Below, piece after piece: positions 51,279-59,839 of a stretch of DNA of 64,000 nt (the stretch's first letter is position 1; the number at the start of each line of letters is the position of its first letter). The DNA lies in contig JAKOVH010000016.1 of NCBI GenBank assembly GCA_029782145.1, forward strand, positions 496,001 through 560,000, read 5' to 3'. A program made the position numbers and the translations under genes. The DNA is from Actinomycetes bacterium. GTDB lineage: Bacteria > Actinomycetota > Acidimicrobiia > Acidimicrobiales > Acidimicrobilacustridaceae. A model generated the notes under the pieces. It ran no database searches, had not been told where the DNA came from, and saw nothing but the letters and a program-made list of their open reading frames with translations.

Positions 51279-51977
51279 ATGAACGGAATGAGCATGAAGC
51301 GACGAGCCGGCAGGGTGGCCCTAGGACTTGCTGTGGTCGGTGTCTCCACCGTCGCCTTCCCGGGAGCCGCGTGGGCGCACACGGAGGCTGAGGCGACAGC
51401 GGCGGAGGCTGGGCTCACATCGATCACGCTCACTCCGGAGCAGGAGTGCGGTGCCGGATCGCTTCCAACGACCGGTTTGCGGGTTCAGCTCCCAGCGGAC
51501 GCATCTGAGATCCGCCCAGTCGCAGACGCGGGCTGGTCAGCTGACGCCACCGGATCCGAGGTCTCCTGGACGCTGCTGCCGGGAACAGAAGCCACCTCGG
51601 CGACCTTCACCGTGAAGGTGCTCCTGAGCCAGCCGGCCGGATCGACGGTGTACCTGCCGACGATTCAGCAGTGTCCCGACGGGGAGGAGATCGTTTGGCT
51701 GCAGGTTCCAGCATCCCCTGGGGAGACTCTTCGTCAACCGGCGCCGTCGATCGTCGTCCCAGCGAACGCAACGGTGGCGACGACGGAGGCGCCGGTCTCG
51801 ACCACCAGCACCTCGGAACCCGCGGCGACGCCGGCCACCAGCGCGGAGCCGACCACGAGCAGCGACGATGGCGGGTTGCCAGCGGTAGCCATCGTCATGT
51901 TCGTCGTGGCGATTGCGATTCTCGGGGGCGCGATGGTGATCGTCCTACGAATTCGGCGAGGTGAGCAGGGGCCGTGA
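51279..51977 (+). CDS. YcnI-like (DUF1775) copper-binding surface protein
   Basis: From the ATG at 51279 the protein has 232 residues; in-frame ATGs at 51288 and 51294 are alternatives. The signal peptide ends AWA, leaving a mature N-terminus HTEAEATAAEAG; the first His is the YcnI copper ligand. A beta-sandwich with WSADATGSEVSW and FTVKVLLSQPAGSTVYLPTIQQC follows, then a Thr/Ser stalk and a C-terminal helix (AVAIVMFVVAIAILGGAMVIV). It would bind copper on the outer face. Confidence 0.83.
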   Translation: MNGMSMKRRAGRVALGLAVVGVSTVAFPGAAWAHTEAEATAAEAGLTSITLTPEQECGAGSLPTTGLRVQLPADASEIRPVADAGWSADATGSEVSWTLLPGTEATSATFTVKVLLSQPAGSTVYLPTIQQCPDGEEIVWLQVPASPGETLRQPAPSIVVPANATVATTEAPVSTTSTSEPAATPATSAEPTTSSDDGGLPAVAIVMFVVAIAILGGAMVIVLRIRRGEQGP

Positions 51978-52249
51978 TCTAGCGCATGGTCGAGCGGAGC
52001 CCCTCGCCGCCGCCGGGGACTGCTCGCGATCCTCGGCCTCCACATCTGGTGTCGGCGGGGGTCGACCGCCCGTTGGCGGCCGATCGGCAGCCTGCGGGGC
52101 GCGGTGTTGCAGCGACACCGCGAAAGCACGCTCGGCCTAGCGGGAGGAGCAGCTTCAGTCGCCAGCGCGACCGGGTACATGGTGGCTCCTCATGACACCG
52201 GACTCGCTGGCCATGTCCGGCTCGCAGCCAGGTCGTGGGAGTGGTCGAG

Positions 52250-53295
52250 ATGACATCTGCTGGGTTTGGGCACCGTCGGGGCGTTCTGCGCTGTCTGGTC
52301 GCAGCCGTGTTGTTCGGGGCTGCGGCTCCTGCGGCGTCACAGCTGGCCGGCGAGATGCCGACGCTGGTGCTGGCTGGTCTCCTGTACCTGGGAGCGGCCG
52401 GAGCTGTGCTCCCGTCGGTCGTTCGTCGGCGGCCCGACGCCCGTCGGCTTCGGGCCGGTTGGCGGCCCTTGCAGTCGTGGTGGTGTTCGGCGGTGCGCTC
52501 GGCCCCGCCCTCCTCGTCGCTGGGCTGGCTCGGATCCCCGCGGCGACCGGGTCCCTGCTGTTGAACTTCGAGCTCGTCGCCACCTTGGCGCTCGCCGCGA
52601 TCGTGTTCCACGAGTACCTCGGCCCTCGCCTCGTGACGGCCGCAGCCCTGGTGACGCTCGCAGGAGTTCTGCTGGTGTGGCAGCCCGGCGCAGTCATCGA
52701 CGTCGGTGGGCTGTTCGTTATCGGGGCATGCATCTGCTGGGGAGTCGACAACAGCGTCACTGCCCGGATCGACCAGCTCAGCCCGGAGCAGATCACCTTC
52801 ACGAAGGGGGCCGTCGCCGGGACGGCGAACCTCCTCCTCGGCATGGCCTTCGCTTCATCGATGGGTCTCGAGATCCGGCAGGTCGCCGCCGCCCTCGCTA
52901 TCGGGGCACTTGGTTACGGGGCATCGATCACGCTGTGGGTCAAGGGCGCCAGGGACCTCGGCGCGGCAAGAGGTCAGCTCCTGTTCGCCGCGGCTCCGTT
53001 CATCGGGGCGCTGCTCTCTTGGACCCTGCTGGGTGAATCGATCTCGCTCGTGCAGATCGTCGCCGTGCCGGTCGCTGCGGCCGGGGTGGTTCTCTCCTTT
53101 CGGACTGGTCACGAGCACGCTCATCGCCACGTGGAGCTCGACCATGAGCACGAGCACACTCACGACGGTGACGAACACCATGACCACGACCATCCGGACG
53201 AGTTCGTCGGCCGGCACACCCATCGCCACCACCACGAGCCGATCGAGCACGTGCACCCCCACGTCCCCGATCTCCATCACCGTCACCCCCACTGA
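52250..53295 (+). pseudogene. EamA/DMT-family transporter with frameshift and long His-rich tail
   Basis: The N-terminal part (MTSAGFGHRRGVLRCLVAAVLFG and two helices) reads in one frame up to about 52450. The rest (GRLAALAVVVVFGGALGPALLVAGLARIP onward, seven more helices) continues in another, so one base is missing or gained near 52445-52460. The C-terminal 60 residues are packed with His (HEHAHRHVELDHEHEHTH). Such tails bind Ni, Co, Zn or Cu. It could be a decayed gene, a sequencing error or a frameshifted product. Confidence 0.75.
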
Positions 53296-53331
53296 GCGAG
53301 GCACTGCTGGATCCGGGCAGTTCACCCGTCG

Positions 53332-54051
53332 ATGCCCGGCCCGGCGGAAGCTGGTGCTACACCCGAGCCGATGGCAGTCGCGCCCACGACAGAGCCGCCT
53401 CCCGCCGTGCTCGACCCACCGGACACGCCCGAAGGGCCCCGACGCCTGCCGTGGGGTCCCATCGGGTTGGTCCTCGCGCTCCTCTTCCTGGCCGGGTGCG
53501 TCGGCTACGTCGTCGGGACCCGCAGTTCGACCCCCACGTTGAACGCCGTCGACAGGGGCTTCCTCGTCGACATGAGTGACCACCACGACCAGGCCGTGGA
53601 GCTCGCTCTCTACGAGCTGGCCAACGGCCAGGACGCGGTCGCACTCGACTTCGCAACCGAGGTCGTGATGCAGCAACGCCAGGAGCTTGGCCAGATGGCG
53701 ATGCTGATGAACCAACACGACGTCGTTCGTCCGGATCTCGACCTCGGTCGGTCGGCCATGGGATGGATGGACATGGGCAGCCCGCTGTCGGACATGTCCG
53801 GGTGGGCACGGGACGACGACATCCAGGCGCTCCGGGACGCCCGAGGCGCCGCGGCGGACATCCTGTTCCTCCAGCTCATGCAGGCCCACCACCGCGGCGG
53901 CGCCCACATGGCCGACTTCGCAGCCCAGGCGGGCAGCGACCCCGAGCTCGGTGTCCTTGCCGGCAGGATGGCGCGAAACCAGCGCATCGAGGTGAACGAG
54001 TACCAGACCGTGCTCGACCGACTCAATCAGACTGCCAACCGACCCGGCTGA
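53332..54051 (+). CDS. DUF305 protein with single membrane anchor
   Basis: The protein has 239 residues. A Pro-rich N-terminus is followed by a helix at 43-63 (GPIGLVLALLFLAGCVGYVVG) and then DUF305 with VDMSDHHDQAVELALYEL and LMQAHHRGGAHMADFAAQA. The Met-containing middle (GWMDMGSPLSDM) is shorter than in the lipoprotein at 34823. Third DUF305 gene of the island; probable external copper-binding four-helix protein. A start at the ATG 39 bases later is possible. Confidence 0.88.
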   Translation: MPGPAEAGATPEPMAVAPTTEPPPAVLDPPDTPEGPRRLPWGPIGLVLALLFLAGCVGYVVGTRSSTPTLNAVDRGFLVDMSDHHDQAVELALYELANGQDAVALDFATEVVMQQRQELGQMAMLMNQHDVVRPDLDLGRSAMGWMDMGSPLSDMSGWARDDDIQALRDARGAAADILFLQLMQAHHRGGAHMADFAAQAGSDPELGVLAGRMARNQRIEVNEYQTVLDRLNQTANRPG

Positions 54052-54303
54052 CGAGTCGCGCAGAGGTCGGGGGTTCGCTCGAGGACTTACCGCTCCCGAC
54101 CAGGCCGTGCCTGCGCCCGAAGCGCGACGCGAGTCCGTCGGAGGGGTGGGTGTAGAGGCGGAGCGCCTCGCGTACCAGCCGGGCGCCGGACGTCCGAGGT
54201 CCTGCGATCGGGTTCGCGAGGTCTGGGGCGTTCGGCGGCCTAGTGGGGTGCGGGCGCGGCCCGTGGCGGCCGTCGTCGGCCGCCTGTGCTCATGGAGGTG
54301 GTC

Positions 54304-54522
54304 ATGGACCTGGACACGCTGCCCGACATGTTGCGAGTTGAGGAGGCGGCTGCGGTGTTGCGGATCAGCCGCAGCCGCGCCTATGACGAGGTGGCTGCCT
54401 TCCAGCGCACCGGCGGTGCTGCTGGGATCCCGTCGATCCGGATCGGCCGCTGCTTGCGGGTTCCGAAGCGTGCCCTGCTGGCATGGATCGATGCCCAGCT
54501 CGGCGACTTCGATGCCGCCTGA
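54304..54522 (+). CDS. Excisionase-like / MerR-type small DNA-binding protein
   Basis: The ATG at 54304 follows GGAGGTGGTC and gives 72 residues: MLRVEEAAAVLRISRSRAYDEVAAF is the winged-helix DNA reader and IPSIRIGRCLRVPKRALLAWI the conserved end of excisionase/helix-turn-helix family 17. Position near the relaxase and integrase end suggests it directs excision of the element. It overlaps the next gene by 11 bp. Confidence 0.8.
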   Translation: MDLDTLPDMLRVEEAAAVLRISRSRAYDEVAAFQRTGGAAGIPSIRIGRCLRVPKRALLAWIDAQLGDFDAA

Positions 54523-54925
54523 GCGTCGCGGTCTGCTGATCGACGTCGATCTGGCACTCCGGGTTCGACGTGAGGTGGGCCCGGTCGCTTGGTTGGTCCT
54601 CGAGGCCATCGCCACGTTCGCACCGCCTGGAGCTGGGGTTGCGGAGGTGGCGTGCAGCGCACGTTCGCTGGCCGGGCTTGTCCGGGTGTCCAAGGACACG
54701 GTGGCTCGTTCCCTCGCCTCGATGATCGCCCTCGGGGTCGTCGGGCGAGTCGACCACCGTGACGAGCTGTCGGGCCGGTTCCTTTCGACCACCTACAGGG
54801 TTGACCTGTCGACGGTGGGAATCAGCGTCGTCGCCCCGCAGCCAGCCGAGTCGGCATCGAGCACGAGCGCGCCCACGCGCTCTGCCGGTCGAAACCCTGC
54901 CGCTCAGCTCAGCCTCCTCAGCTGA
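54512..54925 (+). CDS. Helix-turn-helix protein of the mobilization module
   Basis: The protein has 137 residues. VACSARSLAGLVRVSKDTVARSLASMIALGVVGRV is a winged-helix DNA-binding part, followed by a Ser/Thr/Ala-rich tail. It starts inside the excisionase gene, so both are coupled. Such proteins often sit before MobF relaxases in actinobacterial elements, where they may regulate transfer or bind the origin. Its precise role is unknown. Confidence 0.65.
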   Translation: MPPERRGLLIDVDLALRVRREVGPVAWLVLEAIATFAPPGAGVAEVACSARSLAGLVRVSKDTVARSLASMIALGVVGRVDHRDELSGRFLSTTYRVDLSTVGISVVAPQPAESASSTSAPTRSAGRNPAAQLSLLS

Positions 54926-55153
54926 CATCAGCACCTCCACGAGCAGCCCTTCTCGCCCCTCCAGCAAGAGCACCCCGCGCCTCCCACGCGCGCCCGCCAC
55001 GACCCCTCCGCTGGTCCAGTCCAGTGCCCAGAAACCAACCACCAAGCAGTCACGGACTTGCATCCCGATGCCGGGCCGGTCCCGATCCGGGACTTCCCGA
55101 ACCGGTGCCGGTGATGTGCGACACGGCCGGGAACGGCCGTTGAAGGAGGATCG
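54926..55153. other. Spacer before the relaxase gene, candidate origin of transfer
   Basis: It contains small inverted repeats: GTCCCGATCCGGGAC (6-bp arms) and ACGGCCGGGAACGGCCGT (7-bp arms, 4-base loop). MobF elements commonly keep oriT next to the relaxase gene. No nick site was identified, so this is a suggestion from position and structure. Confidence 0.4.
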
Positions 55154-58100
55154 ATGTTGAGTATCGGAAAGACCCGCCTGAGCGGCGAGGGCTACTACCT
55201 CGCGGCGGTTGCTGACGGTGTCGACGAGTACTACCGGGGTGTCGGTGAAGCGCCCGGTCGTTGGACCGGTACCGCCGCCATGACCCTCGGGCTCGAGGGT
55301 GAGGTCGGCGCCGAACAGCTCCACGCGGTGTGGGCCGGCCAGCACCCCGTCACCGGCGAGGCGCTGGCACGGTTCCCGGGCCGGGAGATTGCCGGGTACG
55401 ACCTGACGTTCCGGGCCCCGAAGTCCGTGTCGCTACTCGCCCTGCTCGGCGACCGGGACACGGCCAGGACGGTGACCGCCGCGCATGAGGCGGCGGTCGA
55501 CGCAGCGTTCTCCTACATCGAACGGACCGCGGCCCGTTCTCGGACGGGGAAGAACGGGGTCCACCAGGTCGAGATCCAGGGCCTGGTCGCAGCGGCGTTC
55601 CGGCACCGCACCAGCCGGGCCGGGGACCCGCACCTCCACACCCACGTGCTGGTGGCCAACATGGCCCAGGGCCCCGATGACGTGTGGCGGACCCTGGACG
55701 GGCGGTGGCTGTACCTGCATGCCAAGACCGCCGGCTACCTCTACGAAGCCCACCTCCGTGACGAGCTGACCCGTCGGCTCGGCGTCGAATGGGAACCCGT
55801 CAAGAACGGGATCGCAGACATCTCCGGGATCGACCGGACGGTGATCGACCACTTCTCCGATCGGCGCCGCCAGATCGAAGAGCACCTCGACGAGATCGGC
55901 TTCCGTTCCGCTCGGGCCGCCGAGCTCGCCGCCCTCGAGACCCGCCAAGCCAAAGACACGAGCCTGGATGTCGCGTCGATGCGCCAGGTGTGGGAAGCCA
56001 AGGCCGCGGAGATCGGCTTCGACCCCGCCAGCCTCGCTGAGGTGCTCGATCGGGTCCCACGATCATTCCCGGAATCGTTCCCGGTTTCAGTCCCGGGATC
56101 GGTCCCGGTTTCGGTCCCGATCCCTGGTCAGGACCGTGTCGCAGAACAGCTCCTCGGCCCGGAAGGGTTGACGGCGAGGGCGTCGACATTCGATCGCCGG
56201 GACGTCCTGCGAGGGATCGCGGAGCGGATGCCGGCGGGGGCGACCGTGGCCCAGATCGAAGCCATGGCCGATGAACTCCTCACCAACCCTGAGGTGATCC
56301 GGCTCCTGATGCCCGCCACCGGGACCGGGCTGCTCGGCTCTGATGTGATCCGCCGAGCCGACGGCACCGTCATCGCCGCTGCGAGCCCGGAGCCCCGCTG
56401 GTCGACCCTCGAGCTGATCGGCCTCGAACAGGACCTCGTCGACCGGGCCACCGCCCGCGCCGACGACGGATCCGGCGTCGTCCCCGAACAAGTCCTCACC
56501 AAGGTCCTCGCGACACGCCCCACGCTGGAAGCGGAGCAGGCGGAGATGGTCACCCGGCTGACCCGAAGCGGGAACGGGATCGACGTCGTCTCCGCCGCCG
56601 CCGGGACCGGGAAGACCTACACCCTCGACGCTGCACGAGACGCCTGGCAGGCGGCCGGCTACCGAGTCATCGGCGCCGCGCAGGCCGGTATCGCCGCCCA
56701 GGAGCTCCACTCGTCCGCCGGCATCGAATCATCGACGTTGGCGATGCTGCAGATCGACCTCGACACCGGCCGCACCGCACTCGACGCTCGCACGGTGCTG
56801 GTGATCGACGAAGCCGGCATGGCCGGCACCCGAACCCTCGCCCCGATCCTCGTCGCCGCTGACCGTGCTGGGGCGAAGGTCGTGCTGGTCGGCGATCCCC
56901 GGCAGTTGCCCGAGATCGACGCAGGGGGAGTGCTCACCGGTCTCTCCGAACGGCTCGGGCCGATCGAGCTCACCCACAACCGCCGCCAATGCCAGCAATG
57001 GGAACGCGACGCCCTCGCCGAGCTACGAGCCGGGGACATCGACGTCGCCCTCACCGCGTACGCGGACAACGGGCGCATCGTCACCGGCACCAACGCCCAC
57101 GAAGTCCGCCGGGCCATCGTGGCGGACTGGTGGGCCTACCGCCTCGCTGGCGACACCACCACCATGACTGCGTTCCGCCGCGACGACGTCGATGACCTCA
57201 ACGGCCGAGCCCGCGCCTACCTCGCCCGCGCCGGCCACCTCCACGGACCGACCCTCGAGATCAACGACCGGCCCTTCCAGGCCGGCGACCAGATCGTCTG
57301 TCTGCGCAACAACCGGCGCCTCGGCATCCACAACGGCACCCGAGCCACCATCACCGGCATCGACCCCGGCCACCATGCGATCACGATCCAAACCAACCGT
57401 GGTGAGGTCAGGTTGCCGGCGGGGTACGTCGACGCCGGGCACATCGCCCACGGGTACGCCACCACCATCCACAAGACCCAAGGCGCCACCGTCGACCGCG
57501 GCCTACTCCTCGGCACCGACGAACTGTTCCGCGAACGCGGCTACGTCGGAATGAGCCGAGGCCGCCTCTCGAACCACCTGTACCTCCTCGGCGCCACCCC
57601 CGCCGAGGACCCCGCCGGCCATGGACCGCCCGCCCCGGCCCTCGAACCGACCGACGCCGTCCGCCAAGCACTGCATCGCCAGAGCGAACAACGACTCGCC
57701 ATCGACACCGGTGAACCGGTCGTTGTGTGGCCCGTCGAGAAGCTCGTCACCGAACGACACCGCCTTGTTGGCGTGCTCGTAGCCTGCCCGCCCGACCGGA
57801 GTCACGACATCGCCGCGCTCACCGCCCGACGCCGGCAGGTCACCGCAGACCTGGCGCCGCTCGTGGATCGCCACAACGAGCTCGCCGACCGGAAGCTCCG
57901 AGGGCCAGGCACCAGAGCAGAACAGCGCGACCTACGCGAACAGATCGCGGGGCTGACCGACGGGCTCGATCGCCTCTCGGCCGAGCTCGACGACGCCACG
58001 CTGGAGATGAACGCCCGAGAGCAGTTCCAGACCGACCACAGCGGCGACGCCCGCCTGCTCGAGGTGGTCGAGCACGAACTCGACCGCCACCTCCACAACC

Positions 58101-58384
58101 GGGTCCAAAATGCCTGCGAGAACCCGACCGACTACCACCTCCGCATCCTCGGCCCCGTCCCCACCGACCCCGCGCAACTGTCGACATGGCTACGAGGCGC
58201 CGCCCACCTCGAACGCCACAACCTCGGCCTCGACTACGACCCCACCAGAACGGACCTCGCCACGCCCCGCAGCCGAGGAGACCTCGCCGAAGCACTCGCC
58301 AGACACGAAGTCGTCACCATCCCTCGCGAACGTGAACCGGTCCAGCAAGCCATCGAACGTGACCACGGACTCGACCTGTTCTGA
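55154..58384 (+). CDS. MobF-family conjugative relaxase-helicase (TrwC/TraA-like)
   Basis: The protein has 1076 residues. The relaxase domain has tyrosines at 14-15 and 26-27 and the HxHxH metal triad H160/H162/H164 in GDPHLHTHVLV. A repeated Ser-Val-Pro/Phe-Pro linker near 305-325 comes from an imperfect DNA repeat. The helicase part has Walker A AAGTGKTYTLD (~485), Walker B VIDEAGMAG (~550) and a UvrD-type end (TTIHKTQGATV, YVGMSRGR). GAAGGAGGA precedes the ATG. It nicks and unwinds the element for transfer with a helper system. Confidence 0.93.
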   Translation: MLSIGKTRLSGEGYYLAAVADGVDEYYRGVGEAPGRWTGTAAMTLGLEGEVGAEQLHAVWAGQHPVTGEALARFPGREIAGYDLTFRAPKSVSLLALLGDRDTARTVTAAHEAAVDAAFSYIERTAARSRTGKNGVHQVEIQGLVAAAFRHRTSRAGDPHLHTHVLVANMAQGPDDVWRTLDGRWLYLHAKTAGYLYEAHLRDELTRRLGVEWEPVKNGIADISGIDRTVIDHFSDRRRQIEEHLDEIGFRSARAAELAALETRQAKDTSLDVASMRQVWEAKAAEIGFDPASLAEVLDRVPRSFPESFPVSVPGSVPVSVPIPGQDRVAEQLLGPEGLTARASTFDRRDVLRGIAERMPAGATVAQIEAMADELLTNPEVIRLLMPATGTGLLGSDVIRRADGTVIAAASPEPRWSTLELIGLEQDLVDRATARADDGSGVVPEQVLTKVLATRPTLEAEQAEMVTRLTRSGNGIDVVSAAAGTGKTYTLDAARDAWQAAGYRVIGAAQAGIAAQELHSSAGIESSTLAMLQIDLDTGRTALDARTVLVIDEAGMAGTRTLAPILVAADRAGAKVVLVGDPRQLPEIDAGGVLTGLSERLGPIELTHNRRQCQQWERDALAELRAGDIDVALTAYADNGRIVTGTNAHEVRRAIVADWWAYRLAGDTTTMTAFRRDDVDDLNGRARAYLARAGHLHGPTLEINDRPFQAGDQIVCLRNNRRLGIHNGTRATITGIDPGHHAITIQTNRGEVRLPAGYVDAGHIAHGYATTIHKTQGATVDRGLLLGTDELFRERGYVGMSRGRLSNHLYLLGATPAEDPAGHGPPAPALEPTDAVRQALHRQSEQRLAIDTGEPVVVWPVEKLVTERHRLVGVLVACPPDRSHDIAALTARRRQVTADLAPLVDRHNELADRKLRGPGTRAEQRDLREQIAGLTDGLDRLSAELDDATLEMNAREQFQTDHSGDARLLEVVEHELDRHLHNRVQNACENPTDYHLRILGPVPTDPAQLSTWLRGAAHLERHNLGLDYDPTRTDLATPRSRGDLAEALARHEVVTIPREREPVQQAIERDHGLDLF

Positions 58385-58395
58385 CTCTTCGGATC

Positions 58396-59574
58396 TCAGT
58401 CGTCGCCGGTGTCGCTCTCCGTCGCGCTGAGCCCCACCGGAAGCAGGCCGGCCAGCAACTCCGCTGCGTCCCGGTCGGCCTCGGTGACGAAGTGGCTGTA
58501 CGTGTTGAGCGTCGTCGTCGGGCTGGCGTGGCCCAGGCGGGTGGCCACGGTCCTGATGTCGACGCCGTTGGCGATGAGGCGGGTCGCCACGTAGTGGCGC
58601 AGGTCGTGGAGACGGACATGCCCGAGGTCGAGCCCGTCCCTCAACGAGTTGAAGCGGCGGGTGACGCTGTCGGGCCGCCACGGCTTGGAGCCATCGGCCT
58701 CGTAGGAGAACAGGAACGCATCCCGTGCAAGGGCTACGCCGCAGACGCGGGCCCGTTCTTCCATGGCAGACCGATGTGATGCGAGGACATCCGCGGTGCT
58801 CGCGTCAATGGCGACCCGACGCAGCCGATCGGTCTTGGTCTCCTTCACGACGACACCTTCGCTCGAGATCACCACCGCGGTCTGCAACTCGACGACGGTG
58901 AACTCGTCCCTGAAGTCGGTCCACCGCAGACCACACATCTCGCCCCGTCGTGCCCCCAGGCACGCCGCCACGCGGAGGTATACGTAGAAGTCGGGCTCCT
59001 CTGCCTCAGAGCGTCCAAGCAGCTTCGAGAGCTCCTCCGGTGTCGGAGGAGTGGGCTCCTTGCGCTTCCCTCTCGGTGGCTGGGCCAGGGCCACAGGGTT
59101 CACCGCAAGCCATTCCCACCGTACGCCCTGTTGGAGCGACGACCGGAGCACTGCGTGGTACTTCCGCACCGTCGATGCGGCGAGCGGCTTGCCGCCGCCG
59201 AACTCGCCTGCCCGGGCTCGACCGTAGAACGCGTCGATGTCGGCTGTCCGCAGCTTGGCGAGCTTCCGGGAACCCAGGGCAGGGACGATGACTGCGTTGA
59301 TGATCCGACGGTTCTCGAGGGCGGTCCGGGGCGACCACTCGGCAGAGTTGGCGACATACCAGGCCTCGAGCAGCTCGCCGAGCGTGGCGCCAGTGCGGAC
59401 CGCTCGGCCTTCGGCGACCTGGGTCAGCATCGCGGCCTTGACCGCCTCAGCCTCTCGTTTGGTACCTCGGACCGTCTTGGTCAACTGTCGTCGCTTGCCC
59501 GTGATGGGGTCGGTTCCGGCATCGACGACGACCCGCCAGGAGTCGCCGCGCTTGGTGAGATAGCCCCGCGCCAT
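58396..59574 (-). CDS. Tyrosine integrase of the element
   Basis: The protein has 392 residues. It has an N-terminal arm-binding domain (GSWRVVVDAGTDPITGKRRQ), a SAM-like core-binding domain and a catalytic domain. Catalytic residues are Arg in LGARRGEMCGLRW, His-x-x-Arg in LHDLRHYVATRL, His in LGHASPTTTLNTYSH, and its Tyr. It lies about 100 bp from the intact tRNA-Glu, which is the normal arrangement for tRNA-targeting elements. Confidence 0.93.
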   Translation of the reverse strand: MARGYLTKRGDSWRVVVDAGTDPITGKRRQLTKTVRGTKREAEAVKAAMLTQVAEGRAVRTGATLGELLEAWYVANSAEWSPRTALENRRIINAVIVPALGSRKLAKLRTADIDAFYGRARAGEFGGGKPLAASTVRKYHAVLRSSLQQGVRWEWLAVNPVALAQPPRGKRKEPTPPTPEELSKLLGRSEAEEPDFYVYLRVAACLGARRGEMCGLRWTDFRDEFTVVELQTAVVISSEGVVVKETKTDRLRRVAIDASTADVLASHRSAMEERARVCGVALARDAFLFSYEADGSKPWRPDSVTRRFNSLRDGLDLGHVRLHDLRHYVATRLIANGVDIRTVATRLGHASPTTTLNTYSHFVTEADRDAAELLAGLLPVGLSATESDTGDD

Positions 59575-59595
59575 GGCGGCAAGGTAGTCCGTCCC

Positions 59596-59613
59596 GTGAC
59601 CATTTTGTGACCA
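59596..59613. repeat. Two GTGACCA sites at the integrase end
   Basis: GTGACCA occurs at 59596 and 59607, one helical turn apart. The same core is in the triple repeat at 17004-17039 near the other end. Probable arm-type integrase sites just upstream of the integrase start. Confidence 0.5.
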
Positions 59614-59671
59614 TGGACGCGACGAGGGGCCCGGTTTCCCGAGCCCCTACGCCTCTGACCTGCGGTTTCAC

Positions 59672-59747
59672 TGGCACCCCCAACGGGATTCGAACCCGTG
59701 CCGCCACCTTGAGAGGGTGGTGTCCTAGGCCGCTAGACGATGGGGGC
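59672..59747 (-). tRNA. tRNA-Glu (anticodon CTC)
   Basis: The minus strand starts GCCCCCATCGTCTAGC and folds as a cloverleaf. The anticodon stem is CCACC/GGTGG with loop CTCTCAA (anticodon CTC), the T-arm is ACGGG-TTCGAAT-CCCGT, and CCA is encoded at the 3' end. Base pair 1-72 is G-T. The 42-bp att core covers the 3' half, so the element's own sequence completes the tRNA. Confidence 0.95.
59674..59715. repeat. att site, right copy of 42-bp direct repeat (inside tRNA-Glu)
   Basis: Identical to 16860-16901. It forms the 3' half of the working tRNA, so integration restored the gene. Confidence 0.93.
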
Positions 59748-59839
59748 CGGTGCTGACGCCGTCGGGACGTGCCCGAGGCGGCCGGGAGAGCATAGCGGTG
59801 CAGCCGCTCGGCCCACCAACCACGGGGGGCCGCCAGTGG

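Larger units (their letters stand above)
16860..59715. mobile_element. Integrative and mobilizable element (about 42.9 kb) carrying copper/heavy-metal resistance, inserted at tRNA-Glu
   Basis: The element is bounded by a 42-bp direct repeat equal to the 3' half of a tRNA-Glu gene. It carries a tyrosine integrase beside the intact tRNA, an excisionase-like gene and a MobF relaxase. No type IV secretion, coupling ATPase or plasmid replication gene was seen, so it would depend on a helper for transfer. The interior is visibly less GC-rich than the flanks and holds metal-resistance cargo with several local regulators. The exact crossover point within the repeat is not determined. Confidence 0.88.

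Noticed and set aside
16860..59715. Possible full conjugative element (ICE)
   Set aside because: No VirB4-, TraG/VirD4- or FtsK-like transfer ATPase and no mating-pore genes were found, so only mobilizable status is claimed.
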